Shown: piece after piece, positions 1-10,111 of the stretch | How positions within the stretch are numbered: position 1 is the stretch's first letter | Layout: each line of letters opens with the position of its first letter | Assembly: GCF_050003625.1 (NCBI RefSeq) | Contig: NC_134400.1 | Coordinates: 52,332,066-52,396,065, forward strand | Reading direction: 5' to 3' | Origin: Haematobia irritans | Taxonomy: Eukaryota; Arthropoda; Insecta; Diptera; Muscidae | DNA: 64,000 nt | Translations under genes and position numbers: made by a program | The notes under the pieces: generated by a model | Told to the model about the DNA's origin: nothing | The model's database searches: none | Seen by the model: only the letters and a program-made list of their open reading frames with translations

Positions 1-179
1 TGTACTATTTTATTAATTTTTAACCTGTTTTTAACCCATTTGAAATAATAAAATTTTAAATTTCCCATTGAAAATATAAAGACAGTAAGTTATAAAAAAT
101 TGACTCAAATTAACTTCCTGTGCAGTTAAAATAAAGAACATCTTTTGGGAGGACTTAATGGAGGATTAAATGGTTTCAA
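1..179 (+). repeat. Fragment of E repeat (right part)
   Basis: Bases of about 5-150 align by eye with 3056-3200, the right part of the E element at 2715-3265: shared blocks include a GTTTTTAACC...ATTTGAAATA stretch and a TAAAATAAAGAACATC stretch. No coding potential. The left part lies outside the window or is lost. Confidence 0.55.
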
Positions 180-710
180 CACTGAAAAAAACATGCATTT
201 GAGTTTAGTGTATTTGATACAAGGAAACAAATTTGAATTTATTCCTTTTTCTGTTTTTCTCTTCATGTGCTATCGCAGTCCTTTAACATAATACCGTCTT
301 AACGACACCTTAAATTTCCAAATTCAGATTCAACTTGAAGTAAAAATCATGCTATGTTTCAAGTAAAACAGTCTTTACAATAAAGTGTTGAGAAACATCT
401 CCTATTGCTTGAACGCTATTTTGCTTTGTAGTCAAGATTCAAAAAGTCAACAAATGTAAAGACGATTTCATTATTTTTGAAGAATTTCTCAGAATTATTA
501 AAGCCAAGTTGAGCTTAGATAAACAAAATTTTCTTTCATGTTAAGATACCCACTTGCTTATTAAGACAAAGCGGCGTCATTGAAACATTTATCGACTTTT
601 GGACGAGAAAAAAAACTTTATATCAGAATATACGCCTTCAATGTAAGCAAATTTTACATTCATATTTAAAGCACAAGAAATTTCGCCTCACGACAATATT
701 TCTTTTAGTG
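180..710 (+). mobile_element. M1 TIR element (MITE-like)
   Basis: It starts CACTGAAAAAA and ends TTTTAGTG followed by TA. The body matches the better-preserved copy at 31817-32471 in the same order and orientation (blocks around ATGCTATGTTTCAAGTAAA, TTTTGCTTTGTAG and AAAGTCAA). It is shorter, diverged and has no open frame. The left flank is AA instead of TA, probably mutated. A non-autonomous Tc1/mariner-type MITE is the best guess. Confidence 0.6.
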
Positions 711-804
711 TATAGAAGAGTCTACATATGAATATTCGAAGTCGATATTTTGTTTCGTTCGAAATTTAGCGTTATTTCAGCAGAAGGAAGTACGGACATC
801 GCTA

Positions 805-975
805 CACTGAAAAAAATATTGTCGTAAGGCCAAAGATTTCATGTCCTAAAACTACGAATGCGAATTTTTCTTAGCATACAAGACGCATTTCCCAGATATA
901 AAAAATGTCTTTCCTTGTTTAAAATTCGATGAACTTTTCAATGAAGTCGTTTTGTTCCTATAGCTAGCTAAAGTG
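805..975 (-). mobile_element. M1 fragment, reverse orientation
   Basis: It begins CACTGAAAAAAATATTGTCG after a TA. This is the inverted right end of M1 (compare CGACAATATTTTTTTCAGTG at 32452-32471), followed by the AAGATTTCATGTCCT and CAAGACGCATTTC blocks seen inverted in other copies. It breaks off inside the element. Confidence 0.55.
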
Positions 976-984
976 TAGTTTGCC

Positions 985-1068
985 TTAGAATTTGGTCTGA
1001 GACCAATATTTCAGTACACAGGGACGGACAAAGATATTATACCCCCGATCCAATGGTGGAGGGGAAAA
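985..1068 (+). repeat. HINE 3' end remnant
   Basis: It contains a degraded GACGGACA block and then ATACCCCCGATCC..TGGTGGAGGGG, the 3' terminal signature of HINE-A. The core between the two is eroded. Confidence 0.5.
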
Positions 1069-1985
1069 AAGCTGACCCTCTGAATGTAAAACGAAGAATG
1101 TTGCCATTGTACCATGTCTTTACTAATATGAACACAGCTATGTTGTTGTTCGGTGGATTTTCATAATGGAAAGTTTTAAACCAATCTTTGCCAAATCGAA
1201 AAATACCATACAACTTTTTGGGAAATTTTAATTTAAAGTTTCTTCTTCCCATCTGCTATTTGTATCGTTTGCTGTTTTTTTTTTTTTGTGATTGCTCCCT
1301 CGTCCAATGACTATATAGATGTGGCCCAATATCAATGAGTGAATGACTGATGTAAAGTATTTTAATTAACCAATTGAAAAACTTGTCAACGTAATTGGAA
1401 TTGTTGACACTTAACACACAAGTGGACGAATGACATTTTCAAAATTTAATAATACTCAGTAGCGACAGCAGCAGAAACAGCAAAAACACCACCATTCCCA
1501 GTGACCAGCCTCCAGAGGCCTCATCACATTGCCTTTGGAGCTGCAAACATCAGGAGGAGGGAAAATTGAAAATTGTGTAGGCCAGTTGCAGGAAATGAAT
1601 ACATGTCTCCATCACGCATAAAGTAAATACATATGAGCAGATGTTGCACAGTGGTACAAATTGTCATAAAATATTTGAAATTATTTTGATTTATTTCTGC
1701 CATAGAATGGGTAGGCTATGTGTTTTAAACTGATAGAATTTCAAATCCATAGGCAACACAGGAAATAAATTACACTCTTTTGGGCCAAATATAGTAAGAT
1801 TATGGGATTTAAATTTCGCGTGGAAATCCCTTCGTAATAATTTGTTTACCTCCACATGTCTGTTAGTGAAATCTGTGCCAAATGAACCAATAAAAACTTG
1901 AGTACTCCTTCGGCAAAAAAGCCGAATCAGTGATGAATTTCCTCTACGATGTCAGATGGCGCTAATATAGTTCAACCGCTAGTAA
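1069..1985. other. No recognisable feature
   Basis: Mostly AT-rich. A short CAG/CAC-rich patch near 1460-1560 has a more coding-like composition, but no frame there stays open long enough or matches anything I recognise. I see no RNA gene or TE signature. Confidence 0.4.
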
Positions 1986-2255
1986 TGGTGCTCCTCCATA
2001 GGATGGGGGTATACTAATTTTGTCATTCCGTTTGCAACACATCGAAATAGTATATACTACATATATTCTTTGTCGTGTTGAAAATTTAAGCCGACGTACG
2101 TCCGTCCGCCATCGCGAGCTTACGAACGAAGCAAGCTATTGGTTTGAAACTTCTTCCCTGTTGTCAAAATTTTATTTCTATAGAAAATAAATAAAATTTT
2201 ATTTCCGTAAAATTTTTTTCAAAACTTTATTTCTATTGAAAATTTTGTCAAAATG
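1986..2255 (-). repeat. HINE-A 3' end joined to its minisatellite
   Basis: In reverse orientation this carries the HINE-A terminus (CCATAGGATGGGGGTATA), the TTTGTCATTCCGTTTG block, a decayed core and GTCCGTCCG. It then passes directly into the TTCTATAGAAA-type 29-bp minisatellite (2163-2255) normally found in the 5' half of HINE-A. The middle of the element is missing. Confidence 0.65.
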
Positions 2256-2257
2256 TT

Positions 2258-2625
2258 ATTTCATAATTATTTTGATCTTAGCTTAAAACCATTGCGTTGG
2301 CTAAACTACAAGAGTAGCTTAACCAACAGAGGAAAAGAATGTTTGTCAAATTTATTTGGGCAAAGGCCTATAAACTGCAAGATGTTTGGATGGACGCACG
2401 TTTCGGAATTACCACATTCCTCATCAGCATCCTATACTTGCAGCAAAACTATCAACGAACTATCCAAATTAATTCGAGTAATTTGCCAAACCCAAAGTGA
2501 ACCACACTTGAACCTTCCGGAAAAATGTTTATCATAGTCGGCTTTTGCCTAAATAAATCTTTGTACAAACATCTCTCTTTTCCTTTGCCAATATCAAATC
2601 ATCGATTTGAGTACACTTGGTCGGG
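2258..2625 (+). repeat. rep-F dispersed repeat, copy 1
   Basis: It shares long blocks (AGCTTAACCAACAGAGGAAA, TTTATTTGGGCAAAG, TTTCGGAATTACCACATTCC, AACCACACTTGAACCTTCC) with 6410-6592 and 20405-20745. No family recognised. A 94-codon frame over it is not open in the other copies, so I do not treat it as a gene. Confidence 0.6.
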
Positions 2626-2659
2626 CTTATTTTGAGCGTGCTTCCTCTTATTTCATTCG

Positions 2660-3375
2660 TACTGTTTTTTATTGCTGGTTTGTTCTTCAATCATATTTAT
2701 TGTTTTGATATCAGCCCAGCAAAAAAAGCGTCGCCAAAAAAGGAATGAAAATGTTCTTTTTGGATCCAGAAGTGGTGCAAAATTGACGCAGAAGCGATGA
2801 ATTTAACATGGGCTTGTCATAGGACAGAAGTCCTCCGTTTCACCAGCCGGTGCACTGAATTTGCACCACTTCATTAGGTGTGATCCGAATTCAATATTTT
2901 GGATGTAAATTAAAAAATTCTGTGATATTTTTTCAAATAAATATTTTTTATAATTTTTAATGAATTCTAACGCTTGTCGGAAACGTTTGACTTGAAATAT
3001 TTTCAAAAATTACTATTTTTTCAGATTTGTTCGAAAAAAATTTAAATGATTTGTACCTTTTTATGAATTCTTACTCTGTTTTTAACCTATTTGAAATAGA
3101 AAAAGTTAAAATTATTCATTAAAAGTATGAAAAAACCAAGTTATAAAAAATTGAATTAAAAGAAATTCCTGGGTAGTTAAAATAAAGAACATCATTGGGA
3201 TTGCATCTTCTGGAAGTGCTTTTAAAGTTGTGCCTTTGGAAGAACTTCAAAATTTTTTTGCTGGGAGCTTAAAACCATTGCGTTGACTAAACTACTAAAC
3301 TAAAATAAAACCAGCCAACTACACTCAAATCGATGATTTGACATTGGCAAAGGAAAAGAAAGATGTTTGTACAAA
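2660..3375 (+). repeat. rep-F copy 2, split by E
   Basis: 2660-2714 matches the start of rep-F copy 3 (TTCTTCAATCA..TTGTTTTGATATCAGC). The sequence resumes at 3268 with TTAAAACCATTGCGTTGACT. The tail (about 3320-3375) is the reverse complement of 2565-2620 (the ATCGATGATTTGA block), so this copy was also rearranged by an inversion. Confidence 0.55.
2715..3265 (+). mobile_element. E element with CCCAGCAAAA TIRs
   Basis: The left end CCCAGCAAAAAAA and right end TTTTTTTGCTGGG are perfect inverses. It sits in rep-F, where ATCAG / AGCTTAAAACC reconstructs the empty site, giving an AG duplication (2713-2714 and 3266-3267). It has no open transposase frame. 44258-44420 is another left part and 1-150 a right part. 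Superfamily unknown. Confidence 0.65.
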
Positions 3376-3376
3376 A

Positions 3377-3715
3377 CTGAAGACTGTCGTCCACAATCGA
3401 ATTACTTGGTTTGCGGTAACACTTGCCGATAGCAAGGTATCTTAAAACTTCCTAACACCGTCTTCGAAATTGCAAGGTAGTCCATACGGGGTATATATTA
3501 AACTAAACAAGGCCGATTAAATATGTATATAATAAAGTTTGACAACATTTTATATAGAAACAAAATTTTGACAAAATTTTCTATAGAAATAAAATTTTAG
3601 TAAAAAATTTTGACAATATTTTCTATAGAAATAAAATTTTGGTAGATTATTTTTGGCTAGAGTAGCAACCATTTTTATGAATCGATATGGATCAATTTTT
3701 GTGTGATTGGGGGAT
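3377..3715 (+). repeat. HINE-A 5' half fragment
   Basis: The order of blocks is as in full HINE-A: GACTGTCGTCCACAATCGAATTA, AACACTTGCCGAT, GTAGTCCATACGG, 29-bp TTCTATAGAA units, GGTAGATTATTTTTGGCT and ATGGATCAATTTTTGTGTGATTGG. It ends abruptly at the inverted repeat at 3716. Confidence 0.65.
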
Positions 3716-3750
3716 GATTCAGAATGCAAAACATGCATTCTGAATCATCA
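3716..3750. repeat. 14-bp perfect inverted repeat
   Basis: Arms ATGATTCAGAATGC (3716-3729) and GCATTCTGAATCAT (3737-3750) flank a 7-nt loop. It lies exactly between the HINE-A fragment and the mariner fossil. Confidence 0.85.
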
Positions 3751-4085
3751 ATCAATCGCTTCTTTCGGTGCCAAGTCAGGACTATACGGCGGATTACCCA
3801 TCATGTAATTGTTACAGTAGACTGCTGTTTAATTTCGGGCTTCTACGCATGAATGCATTATTCATCTCCTGTCACGATATCGTATAAATGCTTCGAAGCA
3901 CCGTAATTGACCAATCGACAAGAGCCTTGTTTGTGAGATTGGTAAATTTTGTGGGATCCAACGCGATCAAACTTTTGGACGGTAATATTGAACGTATACT
4001 GGTCCTACTAATGGCTAAGGCTGTCTGAATCTCACGATACACGGTGATCGCTTTTTCTGTCCAATTTTTTTTCTTCTTTCATATA
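3751..4085 (-). pseudogene. Mariner transposase fossil, internally deleted
   Basis: Read on the minus strand, it gives a stretch like LVDWSITVLR, then ASKHLYDIVTGDE followed at once by a stop, and, after a deletion and frame changes, NPPYSPDLAP. The VTGDE and PPYSPDLAP blocks are hallmarks of mariner transposases (first and third catalytic regions). The middle of the catalytic core, including the second catalytic residue region, is missing. No TIRs found. Confidence 0.7.
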
Positions 4086-4244
4086 ATATTTGTGATAATT
4101 AATTCAAGGCCTAAGGTCCGTTTTTAGGAGGATCCTTGTTTTCTTTTCTTAACTGCATTAAAATTCTACGCGTTTAGAAGACAAATTGTTTACCTCTGTG
4201 CCTTAGATTAAAAGTTGTAGACTCCACAATTTCAAAAAAAAAAA

Positions 4245-4815
4245 AACTAGTATATACGGCCGAAAGTTCGGCCAGGCCGAATCTTATGTACCCTCCACCA
4301 TGGATTGCGTATAAACTTCTACGAAAGACTGTCATCCACAATCGAATTACTTGGGTTGTGGTATCATATACTATCACCACGTACCAAATTTCAAGCAGAT
4401 CGGATGAATTTTGCTTCTCCAAAAGGCACCGGAGGTCAAATCTGGGGTTCGATTTATATTTTTTATTATATATAATTATGGACTGATATGAACCAATTCC
4501 TGCATAGTTGTTGGATACCATATACTAATATCAGGTACCAAATTTCAACCGAATAGGAAGAATTTTGCTCTTCCAACGGGCTCTGGAGGTCAAATCTGGG
4601 GATCGGTTTATAAGGGGCCTATATATAATTATGGACCGATACCGACCAATTTTTGCATGGGAGTTTGAGGCCATATATTAACACTACCTACCAAATTTCA
4701 GAATTTCACCACGACCCAGAATATATATACTTTATGGGGTCTTAGAGCAATATTTCGATGTGTTACAAACGGAATGACAAAGTTAATATACCCCCCATCC
4801 TATGGTGGAGGGTAT
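4245..4815 (+). mobile_element. HINE-A, short copy
   Basis: The head ACTAGTATATACGGCCGAAAG is followed by the TTCGGCCAGGCCGAA hairpin and TACCCTCCACCAT. After a few 153-bp-type units, the sequence jumps to the 3' block (TATGGGGTCTTAGAGCAATA) and the end TGGTGGAGGGTATAA. The minisatellite and the GACG block are missing. It runs straight into the next copy. Confidence 0.75.
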
Positions 4816-4816
4816 A

Positions 4817-5950
4817 AAAAAACAAGTATATACGGCCATAAGTTCGGCCAGGCCGAAGCTTATGTACCCTCCACCATGGATTGCATAGAAACTTGTACTA
4901 AAGACTGTCATCCACAATCGATTTACTTGGGTTGCGGTAACACTTGCCGATGGCAAGGTATCTTAAAACTTCTTAACACCGTCTTCTCAATTGTAAGTTA
5001 GTCCATATGTGTTGACAAAATTTTCTATAGAAATAAAATTTTGGTAGATTATTTTTGGCACGAGTGGCAACCATGATTATGAACCGACATGGACCAATTT
5101 TTGTGTGACTGGGGATCGGCTATATATAACTATAGACCTATATGGACCAATGTTGGCATGGTTATTAGCGGCCATATTCTAACACCACGTTGCAAATTTC
5201 AACCGGATCGGATGAATTTTTCTTCTCCAAGAGGCTCCGGAGATCAAATCTGGGGATCGGTTTATATGGGGCCTACATATAATTATGGACCGATACCAAC
5301 AATTTTTTGCATGGGAGTTTGAGGCCATATATTAACACCACGTACCAAATTTCAACTGAATCAGATGAATTTTGGTCTTCCAAGAGGCTCCGGAGGTCAA
5401 ATCTGGTGATCGGTTTATATGGGGGCTGTATATAATTATGGACCGATGTGGACCAATTTTGCATGGTTGTTAGAGACCATATACTAACACCATGTACCAA
5501 ATTTCAGCCGGATCGGATGAAATTTGCTTCTCTTAGAGGCCTCGCAAGCCAAATCGGGGGATCGGTTTATATGGGGGCTGTATATAATTATTGACCGATG
5601 TGGACCAATTTTTGCATGGTTGTTAGAGACCATAGACTAACACCATGCATAAAATTTCAGCCGGATCGGATGGAATTTGCTTCTCTTAGAGGCTTCGCAA
5701 GCCAAATTTGGGGGTCCGACCTACATCAATAACAACTACTTGTGCCAAGTTTCAAGTCGATAGCCTGTTTCGTTCGGAAGTTAGCGTGATTTCAACAGAC
5801 GGACGGACGGACGGACATGCTCAGATCGACTCAGAATTTCACCACGACCCAGAATATATGCTTTATGGGGTCTTAGAGCAATATTTCGATGTGTTACAAA
5901 CGGAATGACAAAGTTAATATACCCCCATCCTATGGTGGAGGGTATAAAAA
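4817..5950 (+). mobile_element. HINE-A, head-to-tail with previous copy
   Basis: It begins AACAAGTATATACGGCC directly after the A-run that ends the previous copy. It carries the head hairpin, a short minisatellite, about five tandem units (GGATCGGTTTATATGGGG..), (GACG)n, the core ATGCTCAGATCGACTCAG and the 3' end CCTATGGTGGAGGGTATAA. It is non-coding and presumably mobilised in trans. Confidence 0.75.
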
Positions 5951-6409
5951 TACTGAATTTTGAACATTTTTTTAAAGGGCATCTGTATTATTTCTGTCGT
6001 AACAATTTTTCTACACTTACCCTAATTGTTTTGCTTGTTTCTTATAGAACACTGAATGGGATACGTTTTAAGATTTTATTGTCGATGTTGGTGAAGTAGC
6101 GTTAGAGTTCTTTTTATTTCAAAATCGGCGAGCTTTAAAAGAAAATTTATTTTTTCGAAATTCTCAAATAACAAAACACCCATTACTAAGCCAATTGCTT
6201 TTCCAAATAGCCTCATATGTACACTAGCTACATTAGCTCTAAAAGGTTTTAACAGTCTACTGTCAAACAGCTGAGAAATATGCAAAATATAAAAAATTTG
6301 GCTTTTAACATACATATGTCCCCACTTTGAGGATTTTTCTACGCGATTTTTATGACATGTATATTCAGCAATATTTCTGAAAAAAAAAACAAGTTTTGTT
6401 TTTCATTGT
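5951..6409. other. No recognisable feature
   Basis: AT-rich unassigned sequence. A pyrimidine stretch ending TTTCTTATAG at about 6038-6047 looks like a splice acceptor, but the frame behind it is short and unlike any protein I know. Confidence 0.4.
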
Positions 6410-6592
6410 TGATTTGTACTTCAATCACATTTGTTGTTCTGATCTCAGCTCAAAACCATTGCGTTGACTAAACTACAAGAGTAGCTTAACCAACAGAGGA
6501 AAATAATGTTTGTCAAATTTATTTGGGCAAAGCCCTATAGACTGCAAGATGGTTGGATGGACACACGTTGCGGAATTACCACCTTTGTTTGC
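6410..6592 (+). repeat. rep-F copy 3, partial
   Basis: Matches copy 1 and copy 4 from TTGTACTTCAATCACATTTG to CGGAATTACCACC, then breaks off before the 3' half. Confidence 0.6.
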
Positions 6593-6798
6593 AAAAAAAA
6601 AAAATGTTAATTGCCCGTCTCAAATCCCTCTCAAACGATATATTATAGTGGCGTAGTATAAAACGCGAAGATTTGTACTAAACACTACTAACTCTCGTGA
6701 AATAGTGCCTCTCTGATTTCCGATTTCAAATTTGGCACACTTGACGCTTCTATAAAATATACTCTTTGTGCAAACATTGAAGCAAAATAAAAATCTAG

Positions 6799-6875
6799 GT
6801 TAGGTTAGGTTTGGTGGCAGCCCGATGTATCAGGCTCACTTATACTATTCAGTCCATTGTGATACCACATTGGCG
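6799..6875 (-). mobile_element. Tail-only LINE/SINE insertion
   Basis: These 77 bp are the reverse complement of the shared LINE/SINE 3' tail (GTTAGGTTAGG.. then the GTGGCAGCCCGAT-like block to TGTGATACCACAT). They are flanked by a 14-bp direct repeat, AAATAAAAATCTAG, at 6785-6798 and 6876-6889. This is an extreme 5' truncation by target-primed reverse transcription. The source could be the LINE or the SINE because the tail is common to both. Confidence 0.85.
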
Positions 6876-6889
6876 AAATAAAAATCTAG

Positions 6890-7426
6890 CTTCTGTGGTC
6901 CGGGTTTTACATGATCCATATAGCAAAAAAATCTTCGAAATTGTTTCATAATTGCGGATTTGACAGATAAAACAGATTTTCATACATCCGAGGTGACCAA
7001 CTTTCAATGCTTACAGAGGAAAACACCTCAGCTTTCACACAAAGAAAAATATTATGTTGATATCTTTATCCGTTCTAAGGTTGCAGAATTATTTCCAAAA
7101 ATAGTTATTTGGAACCACTGTGCGCTGGTGAATAACTCACACAATCACAATTCAGAAACAGACATCCAATGCAATTTAATATTAATTTAAGTAATTACTA
7201 GCCACAATTTCTGTACCATCAAGAAAGGAAGATACGAAGAGAAAGAGAGAGAGAGCGTGGTATAATATCCACAGCAGTTACAGCTCGGACTGGACAATTG
7301 TAAGTTTTGTACGTAGAACTCATATGCTATTGGTCTGAACTGTTCAGACATAAATTAATGATTTTCCAATTTAAGAATAATTTTGAAGACATATTAATTA
7401 TTCAATTGTAGAGTTTTTCAATTCTC
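6890..7426. other. No recognisable gene; LINE target region
   Basis: Unassigned sequence with a GAGA-rich patch (7238-7256). Short frames only. It ends at the LINE target-site duplication (7427-7439). Confidence 0.45.
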
Positions 7427-7440
7427 ATATGTGATTGTAT

Positions 7441-10050
7441 CTGAGAGGATACAAGCGAGAACTGAGAAAGGCTCAGCATAACTCTTGGAATGCTTACTGC
7501 AGCAGTATTGAGAATACGTCCGAGGCTTCCAGACTACGGAAGGTTCTAGCATCCACCAACTCCGCTCCAGGTTTCATTAAAACATCGGAGGGCAATTGGA
7601 CAACGTCCAGTAAGGAGACGCTGGAGGTACTATTGGACACACATTTTCCTGGAAATCAGACGGTTGAACCATGTACTGGCGGTGCCACAGTTGCTAAGCG
7701 GTCGTTTCCTGTCGAGGAAATTGTATCGGAAACTAGAATAAGATGGGCGCTAAATAGCTTTGGACCATTCAAATCCCCTGGACCTGATGGAATTACTCCA
7801 GCGGAGTTACAAGCTGTAACTGACAAAACTATCCCCTGGTTGTCGGTGATATATAAAGGATGTATCAACTTATCATATATCCCAGGAAAGTGGAGGGAAA
7901 CAAAAGTCGTTTTCATACCTAAAGCGGGAAAAGCCTCTCACTCGAGGGCGAAGGATTTCCGACCAATCAGCTTATCCTCATTCCTACTTAAGACTCTGGA
8001 GAGGATGATAGATATTTATCTTAGAACTAGCATCGATTCAAGTTTGTTCTCGAAACGACAGCATGCATACTCGAAGGGCAGGTCTACTGAGACCGCACTA
8101 CATGAACTAGTCAGCTTTATTGAAAGCTCACTATCTGTCAAAGAATACACAATCGTGGCGTTTCTAGACATCGAAGGGGCGTTCAATAATGTCCATCCGA
8201 GCTCGATATTAAATGGACTGACAACTCTGAATGTTGATCCATGTATACTCAGGCTGTTAGACGAACTGCTAATGAAGAGACGTATTTCAGCCACACTAGG
8301 ACAAGCAAACATACAAAGGTATGTGAACAGAGGCACTCCCCAAGGAGGAGTCCTATCACCTCTTCTTTGGAATGTTGCTATAAATAGCCTTCTGGTTACT
8401 CTAGAAAAAGAAAGGATAAAAGTGGTGGCATACGCAGATGATGTGGCTCTGGCAGTCAGGGGAAAATTCCCATCCACAATCAGAGATATTATTCAGAGGG
8501 CCCTCCGGATGACTGAGAAATGGGCGAAAGACAATGGTCTTGGGGTAAATCCTGCAAAGACAGAATTAGTCATGTACTGCAACGATCGCAAAACTCCCAC
8601 GGTTAGGCCTATTTCCTTAGGGGGTATTGAAATTCCCTTTGGTGAATGTGCAAAATACCTTGGCGTTATTTTGGACAGGAAGCTGAACTTTAAGCTTAAT
8701 ATTGAAGAAAGGGCGAGAAAGGCAACTGTAGCTTTGTACTCGTGCAAAAAGGCAATGGGAAAAAAGTGGGGACTGAAACCAAAAATTGTGCATTGGCTAT
8801 ACACGGCAGTGGTTAGACCTATAATGCTATATGGTGTTGTAGTCTGGTGGCCGGCACTTCAGAAACCGACTTGTTTAGATAAAGTTCAGCGTATGGCGTG
8901 TTTGTGTATTTCAGGCGCATTCAGCAAGACAGGAACAAATTCCCTTAATGTCGTGCTGCATCTATTGCCTTTAGACATTTTGGCCAAACAGTCAGCTGCA
9001 ACAACGGCTGTGCGGTTGCGCGAACTATCGCTGTGGTCGGAAAAAGGTTACGGTCACAGTTCTGTCCTCAAAACAATGCCAGATGTGCCTAACGTAGTGG
9101 ATTACACTTTGGCGAGTCCACTTTTCGACAAAAAGTTTGAGACTCTAATCCCCAACAGTGAGGCGTGGTGCACACAGACCCCGGGGAATAAAGAATATAT
9201 AGATTTCTACACTGATGGCTCCAAATTGGATGGACAAGTGGGGTTCGGAGTATATTCTAATGATCTGGAACTTCGAATAGCGAAAAGATTACCTAATCAC
9301 TGTAGTGTTTTTCAGGCTGAAATATTAGCAATAAGAGAGGTGGCGAATTGGCTGAGAAGTAATGTTCCAAAAAATGTGGGCATTAATATATACTCAGACA
9401 GTCAACCTGCAATAAAATCCTTGGACTCTGTGTTCCTCAACTCGAAAACGGCCATCGACTGCCGCAAATCTCTCAATGAGATGGCTGAGCAGTACAATAT
9501 TCACCTAATATGGGTGCCTGGCCATAGGAACATACCGGGGAACTGCGAAGCGGATGAGTTGGCAAGGCTAGGGACTACCTTACATATTCCAGGGGAACTA
9601 GAATTTGTTGGTATGCCCCTAGCTACCTGCAAGCTCATGCTGCGTGAGAAGGCTGTTATGATGGCAAATGTTCGATGGGAGAATTGCAAGGGTTGTAACG
9701 ACACCAAGCAAATATGGCCCCATTTCAACTTAAACCGCACACTAGATATGCTAATGTTCTCGAGACGTCAGATATCACTCCTGATATCTGCTATAACGGG
9801 TCGCTGCCTGATAGGCGATTTTGCAAAAACTATTGGCGCGAAGTATAATGACTATTGTATGAGCTGTCATGATGCGGAGGAAAAAGAATCAATTAAACAC
9901 CTCTTGTGTGAGTGTCCTGCATTTTGTGTAAAGCGCAAGCAACTTTTAGGAGCATATAGCTTCAGATTACTGGCGGATCTGGAAAACGTTAACTTAAGCA
10001 GTCTGCTACTGTTTTTGGAACAATCTGGTTGGTTCAACAAAGAAAAATAA
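7441..10050 (+). CDS. LINE ORF2 C-terminal part: reverse transcriptase, RNase H, zinc-knuckle-like tail
   Basis: Open from the truncation point to TAA at 10048-10050, about 869 codons. No native start exists: the frame extends into the target repeat and any start there is accidental. Reverse transcriptase: SPGPDGITP near 7777, the LDIEGAF block with its catalytic Asp at 8167, TPQGGVLSP near 8335, YADD at 8431-8442, and YLGVILD near 8655. RNase H: YTDGSK with Asp 9214, Glu 9319, Asp 9397, and PGHRNIPGNCEAD with His 9523 and Asp 9553, so all four acidic residues are present. C-terminus: Cys 9856, Cys 9865, His 9898 and Cys 9907/9913 form the CCHC-like motif common after LINE RT domains. The protein would copy the LINE RNA at a nicked target, but without the endonuclease region this copy cannot act alone. 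Confidence 0.93.
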   Translation: MRGYKRELRKAQHNSWNAYCSSIENTSEASRLRKVLASTNSAPGFIKTSEGNWTTSSKETLEVLLDTHFPGNQTVEPCTGGATVAKRSFPVEEIVSETRIRWALNSFGPFKSPGPDGITPAELQAVTDKTIPWLSVIYKGCINLSYIPGKWRETKVVFIPKAGKASHSRAKDFRPISLSSFLLKTLERMIDIYLRTSIDSSLFSKRQHAYSKGRSTETALHELVSFIESSLSVKEYTIVAFLDIEGAFNNVHPSSILNGLTTLNVDPCILRLLDELLMKRRISATLGQANIQRYVNRGTPQGGVLSPLLWNVAINSLLVTLEKERIKVVAYADDVALAVRGKFPSTIRDIIQRALRMTEKWAKDNGLGVNPAKTELVMYCNDRKTPTVRPISLGGIEIPFGECAKYLGVILDRKLNFKLNIEERARKATVALYSCKKAMGKKWGLKPKIVHWLYTAVVRPIMLYGVVVWWPALQKPTCLDKVQRMACLCISGAFSKTGTNSLNVVLHLLPLDILAKQSAATTAVRLRELSLWSEKGYGHSSVLKTMPDVPNVVDYTLASPLFDKKFETLIPNSEAWCTQTPGNKEYIDFYTDGSKLDGQVGFGVYSNDLELRIAKRLPNHCSVFQAEILAIREVANWLRSNVPKNVGINIYSDSQPAIKSLDSVFLNSKTAIDCRKSLNEMAEQYNIHLIWVPGHRNIPGNCEADELARLGTTLHIPGELEFVGMPLATCKLMLREKAVMMANVRWENCKGCNDTKQIWPHFNLNRTLDMLMFSRRQISLLISAITGRCLIGDFAKTIGAKYNDYCMSCHDAEEKESIKHLLCECPAFCVKRKQLLGAYSFRLLADLENVNLSSLLLFLEQSGWFNKEK

Positions 10051-10111
10051 TCAAGAAGGTTCAGCGGTTAAAACTAGAAGTGCCCATATGTAATAGGTAC
10101 TTTTAGTTAAT

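Noticed and set aside
2253..2537. 94-codon protein over rep-F
   Set aside because: The frame is not kept open in the other rep-F copies (6410-6592, 20405-20745), as expected for a non-coding repeat.
7435..7437. TTG as start codon of the LINE frame
   Set aside because: It lies in the target-site duplication, outside the element. The true start was lost with the 5' truncation.
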